A stretch of DNA of 64,000 bases from Laburnicola sp. R22_1 (lineage: Eukaryota; Ascomycota; Dothideomycetes; Pleosporales; Didymosphaeriaceae), in NCBI GenBank assembly GCA_014281115.1, contig JACONQ010000006.1, positions 3,534,001 to 3,598,000 on the forward strand. Direction: 5' to 3'. The notes under the pieces are model-generated. The model saw only the letters and a list, made by a program, of their open reading frames with translations. It was not told the DNA's origin and searched no databases. Made by a program: the position numbers and the translations under genes. How positions within the stretch are numbered: the first letter of the stretch is position 1; the number at the start of each line of letters is the position of its first letter. Shown in pieces: positions 54,282-64,000 of the stretch.

Positions 54282-55037
54282 ATGTATCCTCACCGCCCAG
54301 ACCCAACCCTCCAACCCCCTTCCAGCCGGCCCCGGCCGCAAAAGCCCACCCGCCTCGCCATCCACTCCCCTCCATCATCCCTCCGCGCCCCTCCCCAAAT
54401 ATCCACCCAACCGCATCAACACCCCACCCACCCCCAACTCACCACGCACCTCGGCCAAAAAATCAACGCCCTCATCCTCCTCTGCCGCCAAATCGAAGCC
54501 CTAGCCCACACCCCCTACACCAACGCGACCCGCCAACGCGAAGCCGCGCACCACATGACGTACCTCTCCCAAAAATACACCGCCCTAAAAGAGCACGTTA
54601 GCCACGAGCTGCAAGCCGCCGGGTACCGCGTCCCCACTATGCCATCGCTGCCGCTCTTCCAGCCTACCTCGTCGCATAGACCCGTCCCCACTTCTAACAC
54701 GCATGGAAAATTCGGCCCTACGAGTCCTAAGTACACGGTTGACAAGTCGCTCAAGCGGAAGAGGGAGAAAGACGCTGCTGGCAACGAGCGGCAGGGTGGC
54801 GGTGGGGCGAAGAGGCTGTGCAGGGAGAGCGAGACGGAGAGCGAGGGGGAGAGTGAGGGAGGGGAGGACGAGAGTAAATGGGGGGCTGTGGAGCCGATTG
54901 AGTCGAGGGCGATGGTGCCGCTTTCGAGGGGGGAGAGGGTGAGGATGGGGGGGTTTCGGTTGGAGGGGGCGTGGGGGAGGGGTGGGGAGGGGATGGAGGA
55001 GGTTTGTGAGAGTCCGAGGGGGACGAGGGTGCGGTAG
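54282..55037 (+). CDS. Hypothetical 251-residue basic/acidic protein
   Basis: One ORF with a good start context (accaaaATG). The first 60 residues are Pro/His-rich. A helical segment follows (LGQKINALILLCRQIEALAH, then YLSQKYTALKEHVSHEL), then a KRKREKD basic block and an acidic block (SETESEGESEGGEDES). The end is Gly/Arg-rich. The layout of a small helical domain with basic and acidic patches suggests a nuclear protein. I recognise no domain, and codon bias is strongly GC. Moderately likely to be a real gene. Confidence 0.5.
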   Translation: MYPHRPDPTLQPPSSRPRPQKPTRLAIHSPPSSLRAPPQISTQPHQHPTHPQLTTHLGQKINALILLCRQIEALAHTPYTNATRQREAAHHMTYLSQKYTALKEHVSHELQAAGYRVPTMPSLPLFQPTSSHRPVPTSNTHGKFGPTSPKYTVDKSLKRKREKDAAGNERQGGGGAKRLCRESETESEGESEGGEDESKWGAVEPIESRAMVPLSRGERVRMGGFRLEGAWGRGGEGMEEVCESPRGTRVR

Positions 55038-55754
55038 GGGTTAGGGGTGGGGCTGTAGAGGATGTTGGTTTGCATCGCGTTTTGTATTGCGTTTATTTTG
55101 GAAGTTTGTGTTGTTATTAATTGGTCACTGGGTTTTGTTGTTCATAAAATTCATCTTTTTTTTTCTTTTTCTCATCTGGAAGATTGCCATGGGGTGACCT
55201 TATTGTACCATGTGGGTAGAGTGTCGGTGTATCGTAGTGAGTCCAAGATAAGCACGATTTCGTTTCAGGATTTTATTCGCAAGGAAGTAAAAGCTATCTA
55301 ATCGCAAAAAGGATCGTTGAAGCATGAGAAACTGATCGGTCCACGAACAGGTGCTTCCCATCTTGAAGTTTCCAGTTACAGGTAAACTAGACGACGAGGG
55401 GCAGATAACCGCAATGAACAGACTCCCAATATCAGGCCCATTTCCTTCATCGACTATGCACATACTTGATTGAGGCGAGAACCAAAATTTGAATCCGCTC
55501 GAGCCTCGAAAGCCATGAAAGTTGTCTATAATTCTCGCCCGGGGTGCTATGAAGAATTTTCCTCCTCTTGGGAAGTCTCGACCAGGCGAGGACATGGGAG
55601 GTGACTGGTGTATGAACCCGAACGCAAAGACTGTTCATACTATGCCCATCAGATGTCGGTAAGTGCCCTGGACTAGGATGGGATTGCGTGGAACGTGCAT
55701 CCCGTCCTGGGTGGACTTGATATACCGCTTCATGAGGGCGAAGCTTGCATGAGC
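55038..55754. other. Intergenic, no gene seen
   Basis: T-rich sequence near 55080-55175. Minus-strand short frames at 55200-55640 lack coding look. Confidence 0.4.
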
Positions 55755-56177
55755 CTAGATCCAGACGTTTTCGAGAAACTGCCGGGTGGAATGGGCATGC
55801 CGATATACGGAGCGACTGGAGGACTGGGCTGGGGAGCGGCTGCGATATCGGTCTGGGGAGGGGTTGCGGTATAGGGTTGGCGACCGGCTATGATACTGGT
55901 CTGGGGAGCGGCTGCGGTGTAGTCCTGCGGAGGGACTACGATACTGTTCTGGCGAGCGGCTGCGGTATCGTTCTGGCGAGCGGCTGCGGTATCGGTCTGG
56001 CGAGCGGCTGCGACGGGCACGATACATGGACTCTTCTTGCTTGTTCCGAGTGCGTGTGCGACGGTCACCATAGAGTGAATCAGAGCGGGATGGTGACAAG
56101 CTACCCGACTCGCCTGCAGGTGAGCTGCGCGAACGTCCCTGTGGCTCTGGGGAGGCGTTTCCGTGGACGTTCTCGTG

Positions 56178-56267
56178 ATTCCTCCTGTTCTGATTTTGAA
56201 GATATAGCTCAATAGCCTCGTAATTCCTCCTGTTCTGATCTTGAATATATAGCTCAATAGCCTCGTA
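56178..56267. repeat. 45-bp tandem duplication in the RS-rich pseudogene
   Basis: ATTCCTCCTGTTCTGAT begins each unit at 56178 and 56223, with two mismatches between units. In the reading frame it encodes NYEAIELYxQxQNRR twice. Confidence 0.9.
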
Positions 56268-56314
56268 ATTGAGACCTGGCACTCGTCCATGCTCGGGCTG
56301 GTCTCTGGGATTGG

Positions 56315-56817
56315 CAGTGTGTCCAACAGTCAGTTACTGAACGTTTTTTGGCCTTTTTTAAGTGAACACTGCCGTCACGTGGCTACTGACTGTACTATCG
56401 ACTAGGGGTGTTACACTAGTTACTGTCACCTAACAGTAACTGCTATTATATGCCTACTGACTATACTGTTAGGGGCAGTAACTATAGTAAGTACACAGTA
56501 CCTTCCTATAATAGCTAGCGTTCACATGTTAATTCACGTGTTAATTCACATATTAACTCACATATCAACTCTTTATAGGCACCTAGGCACCTCCTACCTA
56601 GGTAGGCACCTAGGCGCCTCCTAGGCTTACTTAAACGTTAATTCACACGTTAATTTACACGTATTACCTAATTAGGCAAGTTCAACAGTCTTACTGTAGT
56701 TACTAGTATATTACTGTACAGTCAGTCACTGCCCTAACATGCCTGACTACTGTACTGTCCACCAACAGTAAGTGAACAGTCAGTGACCGGCAGTAAGACT
56801 GACTATTGGACACACTG
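56315..56817. mobile_element. hAT-type MITE, 503 bp
   Basis: The ends are inverted repeats (CAGTGTGTCCAA, one mismatch over the next 8 bases) and both sides carry the same eight bases, GGGATTGG (56307-56314 and 56818-56825). An 8-bp target and CAGTG-type ends fit hAT elements. It has no coding capacity. The inside is TA-rich, with an 11-bp TTAATTCACRT-like repeat and CACCTAGG words near 56530-56630. Confidence 0.9.
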
Positions 56818-58040
56818 GGGATTGGGTCGCCGGGCGACTTCGGATTCGGGAGTACGGCTGTGTTCTCCTGCGACAGGCCGTGTTGTACTAGTACGAGAGT
56901 TAATTTTTGAATTATACCGCACTCTAGAGGAAGCGTTGGCGGTTGTCATAGCGTTGTAGCCAGAGGCGTCACTCGCAGCCTGGGATTGGCCGGTTGCCTC
57001 ATTTTCTTGGCCGTAGCAACGTTATGTGATGTACACTGTGTTGTTGTTCCCTGGGATTGTGAGGTTAACGCCTCCACACTGGCTGTGAGGATCTTGAGTG
57101 ATATGCAATTTTTGGTTGTCCCCTTCGGTGTGTACGTTGATACAACCGCATTGGTGTCAAGAGGTCTGAACTGGTGCCGAAGAAGGCTCGCCGAGTTCCT
57201 TGTGTGCTGATTGCATAATCTTCTGTGTGCAGTTGCCGTGGCGAGGGTGATGCAGGCTGGGTATATCTTCGCGGGGATCGACGTCACTTGGTTGATCGTG
57301 GTGGTCCAGGCTGGGAACAACTGGTGCAGAGATACCGTCTGCACAAACATTAGCATTGGACCTAAACGAGCGATGTTTTAATTTACCTTGACGATCGATT
57401 CTGTCACTGTCGAAAGCCGCTGTACCAGGTGTAGAGCTAGGCAAGGTCTCGAGGTGGATTGAGTAAAGACTGCGAGAGCTGAGCAGCCCAAGGATCTGCG
57501 CGGTGGATCTAGGACGGAGAAGTGGTTGCGGTAGAGGTAGTGACGTGAAAAATGCCAATTAATTTTATGAGCACGGCACTAACGCTAGTCGTTCCGCTGC
57601 GCACGAGCACTGTGAAACAACGAAGCTGTGGAGTGAATGAAGGAGGGAGTGACCGATCTTCCCTAACGCTAGGCTTGCATCTTCTTTAAATTAAGCTCCA
57701 AGTGTTCTTTTGTACCAGAATAAGTAGAAAAATTTCTAAAAGTCGGTCATTCTGTTCTGTTCAATAAAAGTTGTCCGTTGGAGACTTTCACCATTCCTTG
57801 GGAACGCTGTGGAAACCCGGTCATTTCTGCAAGACGCATTCACCCAGAACTGCTATTAGTCAGAACGACTGTGCTCGGGCTACGATCTTGGCGTTGTTTT
57901 GATCTTCTTGACCTTGAGCATGCTGTGTCTCGCTCTGTTCTACCCTATATCAACCACTCCACCCCCAACCGCCTCGATCAACCTGGGGATCGTGTGCGCC
58001 GAATTCTCTATCAGACCCGTATCCTTGGACTTTTATCTGC

Positions 58041-59712
58041 ATGGCAGACTCCGGTAAGTCAAACATCCACCCCATACATGCAAAAGTTTCTGAAGCTAAC
58101 CTCTGCCCAGTCAGTGCCCCTCTGCGACCTGACCACACGGGACAAAAAGTCGAATACTCCCAAGAGGCACGGGATATGGACGGCTTGAAAACACCGCAAC
58201 AGAGTAGCAACCCACCGCCGATCTCACCAAAAGCTCCATCGAACGGCGCCAACCCTGCAACTGAAACGCGTACGACCCAACTTGGTGGCGTCAACGTCAG
58301 TAATCCGGGAAGTGTTGTTACGCTGAACATGGAAGCGGGCTCTTTTAGTGAAAATCAGTGGAAATCTTCTGAAGCGGCTCCAATGGCAGGAGGTATGGTT
58401 TCCAAGTTGGGCGCAAATGACAGCATCGGAAAGGCCATTTCCCCCCACAATATGCCACCCGCTTCTTCCGAGCTGGTTGACTCGAATTCGGGCTACAATA
58501 GGTACAGCCGAGCAAGATCTGACATGCCGGCGAAACACACCGTTAAAGCTGGATACCCCCTCACTTCCAGGACGAAGCGCGTGCCTAGGCCTCACTTAAA
58601 GCCTGTCTCGAAGTATTTGCCGCCCGGCACCATCATCCGGACACGATACGTTGAATTCTCCCGTGATCCTTTAGCAGGCGAAAAGGTTAAGACCGATCCT
58701 CACAATTTCGCCCCTAGCGAGAAGGGGATGTTGAGTACGAAAAATCGTCCCATTGTCATTGTACATTCATACGATGATTGCGTGATTGGCATCCCCGCTC
58801 GCACAAACAGCGGATCTGGGATAGATCGTAAAGAATGACCCGATACGAAGCGCAGTCTTCATGGAGCTGAAGGACAAGAATCAGCTGAAGGACGTGACAG
58901 AGCGAGCCTCTAACGACGCCAGCCCCCATCTCCCGCTGAAAGTCATCGAAACTCGTGGGGGAGAAAAGTGGGAGAACTCCTATATCAACATTCTCGAAAC
59001 CATCACTTTCACTCCTGATGAAGACGTTGTGTGCATAGGCTCAGTGTCGGCGGAGGACGTGACTAGGATAATCCAAGCCCAGAGTCTGCTGAAGCCTGTG
59101 GAGAAGTCACTGGTACCGGGCCTGGATTTCTACGCCATAAAGCAATTTCTTGATTTCCAGGACAGAAAGCTCCGGGAAGTGAAGGATCCTCACGATCCCT
59201 CGTACAGGAATCGTGCGAGCTCTCCAAACGACCGTGGCAGATATCGAGACCGCTTCGACCCAGAGGACCGCTACAATCATCGCGACGGCTACTATAGCGA
59301 TCGCTCTAGATCACTGTGATTGTATCCAAATGCTCGTATTCGGGACGAGAGGAACCGTCGCGACCGCACCTCTGAAGTGCGTGGACGTCCTCATATCCCG
59401 AAAAAATACAAATTCAAGGATTTCTTGGACAAAAACCATGGGGATAACCATCATGGAAATATCGACTTGAATTACGGGCCCTCCACGCCGGCCCATGGAC
59501 CGGAGAATCGCCGCAACACCCTGGAATCTACAAAAATTGGCTCGAAAGCTTCCGGGCCCCAATCTCATAGTGAGAATACCGCACAGACAGATGACACCCG
59601 CATCCCTGGCTGTACTAGTCTTGCCGGCCAAGTCCAAGGCGACTCCTACTACATGTCCAAGACATCGGGCATTCAGCGTACACCGCCAGCATACCAGCAT
59701 CAAAAAAGATAG
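58041..59712 (+). pseudogene. Decayed DUF6590-like, RS-tailed gene
   Basis: Exon 1 is 58041-58053 (MADS plus one base). The 57-bp intron has a perfect GTAAGT, a GCTAAC branch site and CCCAG. Exon 2 starts at 58111. Coding-like sequence then runs in one frame to about 58825, shifts by one base near 58815-58830 (the first frame stops at 58836), and continues to a TGA at 59317-59319, beyond which the same frame stays open to a TAG at 59710. The middle has PPGTIIRTRYVEFSRDP and NRPIVIVHSYDDCVIGI, resembling uncharacterised fungal DUF6590-type proteins. The end is rich in Arg, Asp and Ser (DRGRYRDRFDPEDRYNHRDG). The intron position and GGVN motif match the pseudogene facing it at 57336. Confidence 0.65.
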
Positions 59713-60903
59713 ATGCACTCCTCTCTACTTCAAAGCCATGTCCTATGTTCCATTCATCAAACATCAAGGAAACAGAACCCGACAAGTAGGTTTCCGCACA
59801 ATGAGCCTCAGTATTTGTACCAAGAACCGTCTTGGTTCCTTTTAACCTGGCTTCGAAGCACGCTGCTTAATGCGAGTTCTTCAAATGCAAATATGAAGTG
59901 TATACGGTGCCGTGTTCAGGTACCTCTCCCAGTTCATCAAAAAATACGCAAAAATTCAAATATGGACAATATCTGAGCCGGAGCGTGGGTATTCCAAACC
60001 CACAGTTTCCTGTTTGCTATCTGGACTTTTGGCAACCAGACCGCACTATGAAGAGCAATCCTGAGCGGCATTGTCACATATGGTATGGTATTGGATACAA
60101 TGTTTGCTAGGATATACAATCTCAAGTTCTATAATCATCTTTTGATTTGCGACTCTTGGTGACGTGTCACGTATATGTAGAACAACCCTCAGCAAAATAC
60201 GCAACAAACTTAACAGGAGCCACGCTCAACAACGGAAGTTTAGAATAGTAATTTCTTTGCCCAGCAGAATAACTTTATAATGGCTTCATGAATGATCAAG
60301 TTCTCAAATTACAACGTTGAGTTCCGTAAGCTGCTATTCGATCAAGGGGTGAGTGTGGATGGGGAAAGCAAATTAGTACATGCTAGCGGCAGATTTTTCA
60401 TTCTGACACATTTGCTCGAAGGAATAAGCATAAAATTGTTGTTATTGTTCAATGTGTTATTGATCATTAGTTCGGAGATGGTTTAATGGTGGCGTCGTGC
60501 GCCTTCCGACATTGATGTATAGCAGAGCGAGATCAATGTAGAAGCAGTGAAAGCTATATGGACCTAAGTTAAAAAGCTCCTAGCCGAGTTTTTACTGCCT
60601 GTTTTGACACTCCGGCCTTCAACTAGGTTAAGGTGAATGTAAATTGATACGGCCTTTCACCTCGGGCTAGTGCAGCGCGCTAGGCATGCTTAATCTTGCA
60701 CTTTCACCTCAAGGGTGTGGGTTTTTTCACCTTTTTTTCGCCACCTAGCGGCGCTTCCGACACAATAGTGCGGTAGCTATTCATATATTCCCTTTGCTTT
60801 TAAAGTTCCACAACTTGCGCATAACTCAGCCTCGACACGTCAACCGCAATTCTACTGTCTGGCCTCCGAAAACACTCTGCAGACACCTGTCTCCCTCAAT
60901 GCA
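59713..60903. other. Intergenic with possible gene tail, AT-rich
   Basis: To about 59845 the frame of the preceding gene continues after its TAG and may be the lost end of that gene. From 60130 to 60900 the sequence is AT-rich, with a short frame at 60292-60486 that is not convincing. A short poly-T-rich segment precedes the next start. Confidence 0.4.
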
Positions 60904-63302
60904 ATGAGTGGCGACGCTTCAGGTCCAGCACACACTCGCAGTCCAAGTACCCAGACTACATCTCCACACAGAACTCAACCGCAACCTCGCTGGAAAATTC
61001 ATCCCGATGACTGTACCCATCAATACGCCAATGGTCCTTCAAGGTTGATCAGTGTCCAAATCGACGAGAGTAATGGCAATGCACCAGTTCCTGCAATTAT
61101 TCTGTCCTACGGCCTAGCACAGAAGATAAGGCGTGCTATATGTTCCGGGTATGATTATCGCGAAGCAAGCAATACTGGAAATGAGCGACTCCGAGTGCTT
61201 CTGGACGAAAAATTTAATACGCAGGCTGCGCTCGAGGCATTGAACATCCAGATTGAGCTGTTGAAATCAGAGCTCACGAATACGGCATCAACCCAACAGG
61301 AAGATTAGCAACGAGGCTTGTCCAAGCGTGCAGAAAGCGATTGGAATTGCAGCAAGCACTGGAGAAGACTTTATCAGACGAACTTGCACTCAAGCAACTT
61401 TCTGATGAGGCTCGCAACAGTATGCAAGTTGACTGGTCAGACGTTGGCACCGATATATGCCAGGCTTTTGAGATGTCGGGATTCACCGTAATCCCATCAG
61501 ATGGCCGTTCAAGACAGTGTGCCTGTTCCTCATCGGACCAGAATCGTTTACAGAGAGCCATCCAGCCATCGGAGCCAGAGTTGCAACCTGAGCCCTCTGT
61601 TACTAGGGGCTATAATTCCAATCAAATCTACATTCCGAAAAACGAATTCGCTGACCGGGCTCGGCTTTATGTTACAACGCTTGAGAAAGCCTTGAACGGC
61701 GTGCGAAAGAACTTTGCGGAATGGAAAGACCAAGACAATTTCGAGGACCTGTGCGCCGATTGGGCGTCTCTCCATTGCTATCGCCACAAAACACAAAAGG
61801 AGATATCTTACAACAAAGATGAGTATCGTAGACAGCTATGGTTTGACACATTTGTGGAATTAGCCGACAGGAAGTACTTTGCCCACCGATTGTACCATGA
61901 GGCTTATTTGTTGGCTAAAGATTGGAAAATCGATGATCTACCAATCTACAACCCAAGGTCATGCATTAGCTTGGGTTGCGAAGAAGAGGATCATGCGAGC
62001 CTGCGCCGTTTTGACCGTGATCGCGCCATAAAATGGATCGATTCGCTACCGAATGCACAAGAAATGGTTCCCATGGACCCGTGGAAAGGCCCAGATAAGT
62101 CGATGATGCTTAACCAGGAGGCCGACGGTATCCGGCTTGGAGTGAGCCCCTCCGATTACGGCGCGCCGTCGGACGCAATTCCCCTCCCTAGTGTACACGA
62201 ACAGCAACCCGTCCCAGATAAATCGATGATGCTTAACCAGGAGGCCGACGGTATCAGGCCTAGAGAAAGCCTCTCCGATTACGGCGCCTCGTCGGATTCG
62301 TTTCCCCTCCCCGGTGTACACGAACAGCAATCTGGCCCAAATAAGAACGAGGAGATTTTCAAGTTGGCTCAAGCTAGCTTGAAACATCCAGCGATCCAAC
62401 GCAACACGGCACAGTCCTCTACGAAAGACTACGAAGAGCACCCCGGCGCTCGAGAACACCCAAATCAGCAGGTAACCCAAACCGTCCAACCTGTATCCTC
62501 TGATGTTCACACGCCCAACGGTCAATATAACGCGCGCCTGCAAGCTGCTGAAGCCCAAAGACACGCTTTGGAGTCCCACCGCCTCACTACTGGTTTACCG
62601 CAACCCAATGCCCCGAAATCGGCAGTGGAATCTCCCCCTTCGCCTTCTAATAAGCGAAAAATTGACGAGCAGGATGCGGAACCGAGCCAATCTGGGAAGA
62701 AGTCCAAGAGGGAAACAAGTGGTTCGACCAACGGAAATGAAAAGCAAGACTCACGGATTCCCACCAAGTCTCCAGACCATGATTATCAAGAGGATGTACA
62801 TGAGCTAGCTCATCCTCCAAATCCTCAAGACCGCGATCGCCCAGTTGTGGATCATGAAGTATCTGTTTTGAACTATGGAGGACCCGATCTGGAAGATGAA
62901 TCTCCTCCTTTGAAAAATCAGAGGCAGGATGTAAACGATGTCAGAGCAACGCCCCGGGCAGACTTTTCCAAAAAGGAACCTTCTTCTGCTTCTACAAAAG
63001 TACCCGCGAAGCGCAAGCGCCTCGAGTCAGTGCAAAATCTGCGCGCTAGAAAAAGCCTCAAGCTAGAGGATACTTCGTCGCGTTTTCCGAACCTATCTTC
63101 CCGGATGGACCGACGAAATGCTATCCTACGGAAGTCTGCACCCTCAAGCAGGCTACATGAATTTTCTTCGACCGTGCTTCCTGACCCAATCAACGACCCT
63201 ACGAGACTCGATGCAGTGATAATTAGGTCTCAGGTCCCTATCCCTAACCATTTCTCCGAATTCGGTTTGCCATGCGATGCCGAAGACGACAACATGCTAT
63301 GA
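60904..63302 (+). pseudogene. Long unknown gene with one frameshift and a 41-residue repeat
   Basis: The first part (60904-61308) starts ATG in the context GCAATGAGT and encodes 134 residues ending in a helix (LEALNIQIELLKSE). Beyond about 61262-61283 the neighbouring frame takes over as RLATRLVQACRKRLELQQ and stays open to 63302 (about 670 residues). The two read as one helical protein with a single-base shift. No GT-AG intron spans the join. The second part contains a Cys-bearing, Trp-rich region (LWFDTFVELADRKYF), a 41-residue unit twice in tandem (DKSMMLNQEADGIR), and basic nuclear-type stretches (SNKRKIDEQD, KKSKRE, PAKRKRLES). No named domain is recognised. The alternatives are two adjacent genes, or one with an intron I cannot see. 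Confidence 0.55.
62091..62336. repeat. 123-bp in-frame tandem duplication
   Basis: Units begin CCAGATAAGTCGATGATGCT at 62091 and its close match at 62214. The 123-bp spacing keeps the frame and encodes a 41-residue repeat in the gene at 60904. Confidence 0.92.
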
Positions 63303-63846
63303 TCCCACTGATCAAAGAGAGAAGGATTGCCAGTCTGTATAAGTGTGGATGTTTTATTCTCATGTTTGTTGTTTATTCAGATGCCCCTTGGATTACGGTC
63401 CAATGCGCACGGTTGACCTACTCCGACAACACATGTCGACTGCCGATAAAAAATTTATCAGCGACCCCAGTGGAGATTTCGGACGTCAAAGCACTTATCC
63501 ATGTTGCTCAGGAGGTGGAAACAGGTTCAGATCTAGCTTACTTGGAAGCCCAAAGTGCATATGCCAATGTGGCAATGCGCCAGGGAACCACAGCTAAATG
63601 TGATCCGGATTTTGTGAATGAAGAACTGAGGAACAACCAGATTCACTCAGCAAAAAAGCACAGTCTCACCAGTAAAGCGCATACGGCAACACGACGATGC
63701 GCTCCCAAGCCTACCCGCCAAGCCTGGTCCCAAATTTGACTCACAAATAATACACGCCAACATGGCGGTAAACGATGAGTCGAATCCAGCATCGACGAGA
63801 GATCGTAATAACGCCGCATACAAAGGCTGAGTCTTTGAAAAAATGG
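63303..63846. other. Region downstream of the 60904 gene, possible lost exon
   Basis: An open frame (63343-63739) has mixed amino acid content (ISDVKALIHVAQEVETGSDL) and could be a decayed exon joined through a TTCAG acceptor near 63381, but it has no convincing start or donor. Confidence 0.35.
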
Positions 63847-63963
63847 TTGTAGGCCTTAGGCCTCCCCAGAAGACGATATAGCCAAATTTCAGCTCATACC
63901 AAGACTTCAAGCTTAAGATGGAGGATTGTAGGCCTGAGGCCTCTCCAAAGTCTGTATAGCCAG
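63847..63963. repeat. Two-copy short direct repeat at the window edge
   Basis: Copies at about 63847-63884 and 63926-63963, 79 bases apart. Each begins TTGTAGGCCT, has a second AGGCCT-like word, and ends ATAGCCA. About eight differences separate the copies. Confidence 0.75.
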
Positions 63964-64000
63964 GTACGAGCATAGCGGGATGGAAAACCGACTTATCAAG

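Larger units (their letters stand above)
55755..57540 (-). pseudogene. Decayed RS-rich gene, split by a hAT-type MITE and two stops
   Basis: A single minus-strand frame can be followed from the exon starting at 57336 to the stop at 55755-55757. It is broken by TGA at 57157-57159 and TAA at 57022-57024, each one C-to-T change from CGA or CAA. A 503-bp MITE (56315-56817) interrupts it. Taking out the MITE plus one 8-bp target copy (511 bases) restores the frame exactly. The upstream exon ends at 57387 with a phase-1 donor, and its acceptor is at 57337. The readable protein has a QCGGVNLTIPG stretch, a 15-residue duplication (NYEAIELYIQDQNRR), and an end rich in RSRSPDRYRSRSPERYRS. No start codon is clear. 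A parallel gene lies on the other side, at 58041. Confidence 0.72.

Noticed and set aside
63272..63739. Plus-strand ORF of 155 codons after the last gene
   Set aside because: The start lies inside the previous gene in another frame; only the later part looks protein-like and no splice link could be shown.

Overview
The window is nuclear DNA of a filamentous ascomycete (Pezizomycotina). Most genes carry one to five introns of about 45-70 bp with GT donors, CTAAC-type branch sites and AG acceptors. Intergenic regions are 0.5-2 kb. The recognisable products are fungal housekeeping proteins (Vps27, Doa4-type deubiquitinase, Arg1, Tim17, Cox15) and filamentous-ascomycete families (X325/BIM1-like copper protein, DD34E Tc1/mariner transposase, F-box-like short proteins). 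Dothideomycetes, perhaps Pleosporales, is my best guess from general style; it is inference only.

Layout. 0-13 kb is a conserved core: VPS27 (minus, cut by the window edge) and a DOA4-like ubiquitin protease (plus) fire apart from a shared 539-bp interval and both serve ESCRT/multivesicular-body sorting. ARG1, a dynamin/Mx-like GTPase (minus) and TIM17 follow. 13-19.6 kb is gene-poor. It holds one small ORF, one membrane/coiled-coil protein with a duplicated motif, and a pair of palindromic direct repeats. 19.6-32 kb holds COX15, a BTB protein, a membrane-anchored lectin-like gene whose frame breaks at an 11-C run, the decayed C-terminal half of a sugar permease, and an intact sugar permease. 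33-41.4 kb holds a 925-residue protein with three nuclear-localisation-like repeats, a cytochrome P450 ending in a CCCTAA repeat, a solo LTR with a 5-bp target duplication, and a small unknown gene.

41.7-45.3 kb is a complete 3,539-bp Tc1/mariner-type element. It has TA target duplications and 196-bp terminal inverted repeats. Two convergent genes each start just inside a repeat: an intact DD34E transposase and a frame-broken accessory protein. 45.4-54.3 kb holds a secreted zinc carboxypeptidase, a short F-box protein, the X325 protein, two unknown proteins and a 126-bp tandem duplication.

54.3-64 kb is decayed accessory sequence. It has one small lysine/arginine-rich ORF, then two outward-facing genes of similar structure, both broken by C-to-T type stop codons. 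One of them is also split by a 503-bp hAT-type MITE whose removal with one 8-bp target copy restores the frame. A third long gene carries a single frameshift, and short direct repeats lie at the window edge.

The most unusual items are the two-gene Tc1-like element and the pair of decayed RS-rich paralogues with the MITE. All exon boundaries were worked out by eye from splice signals, frame and family similarity.
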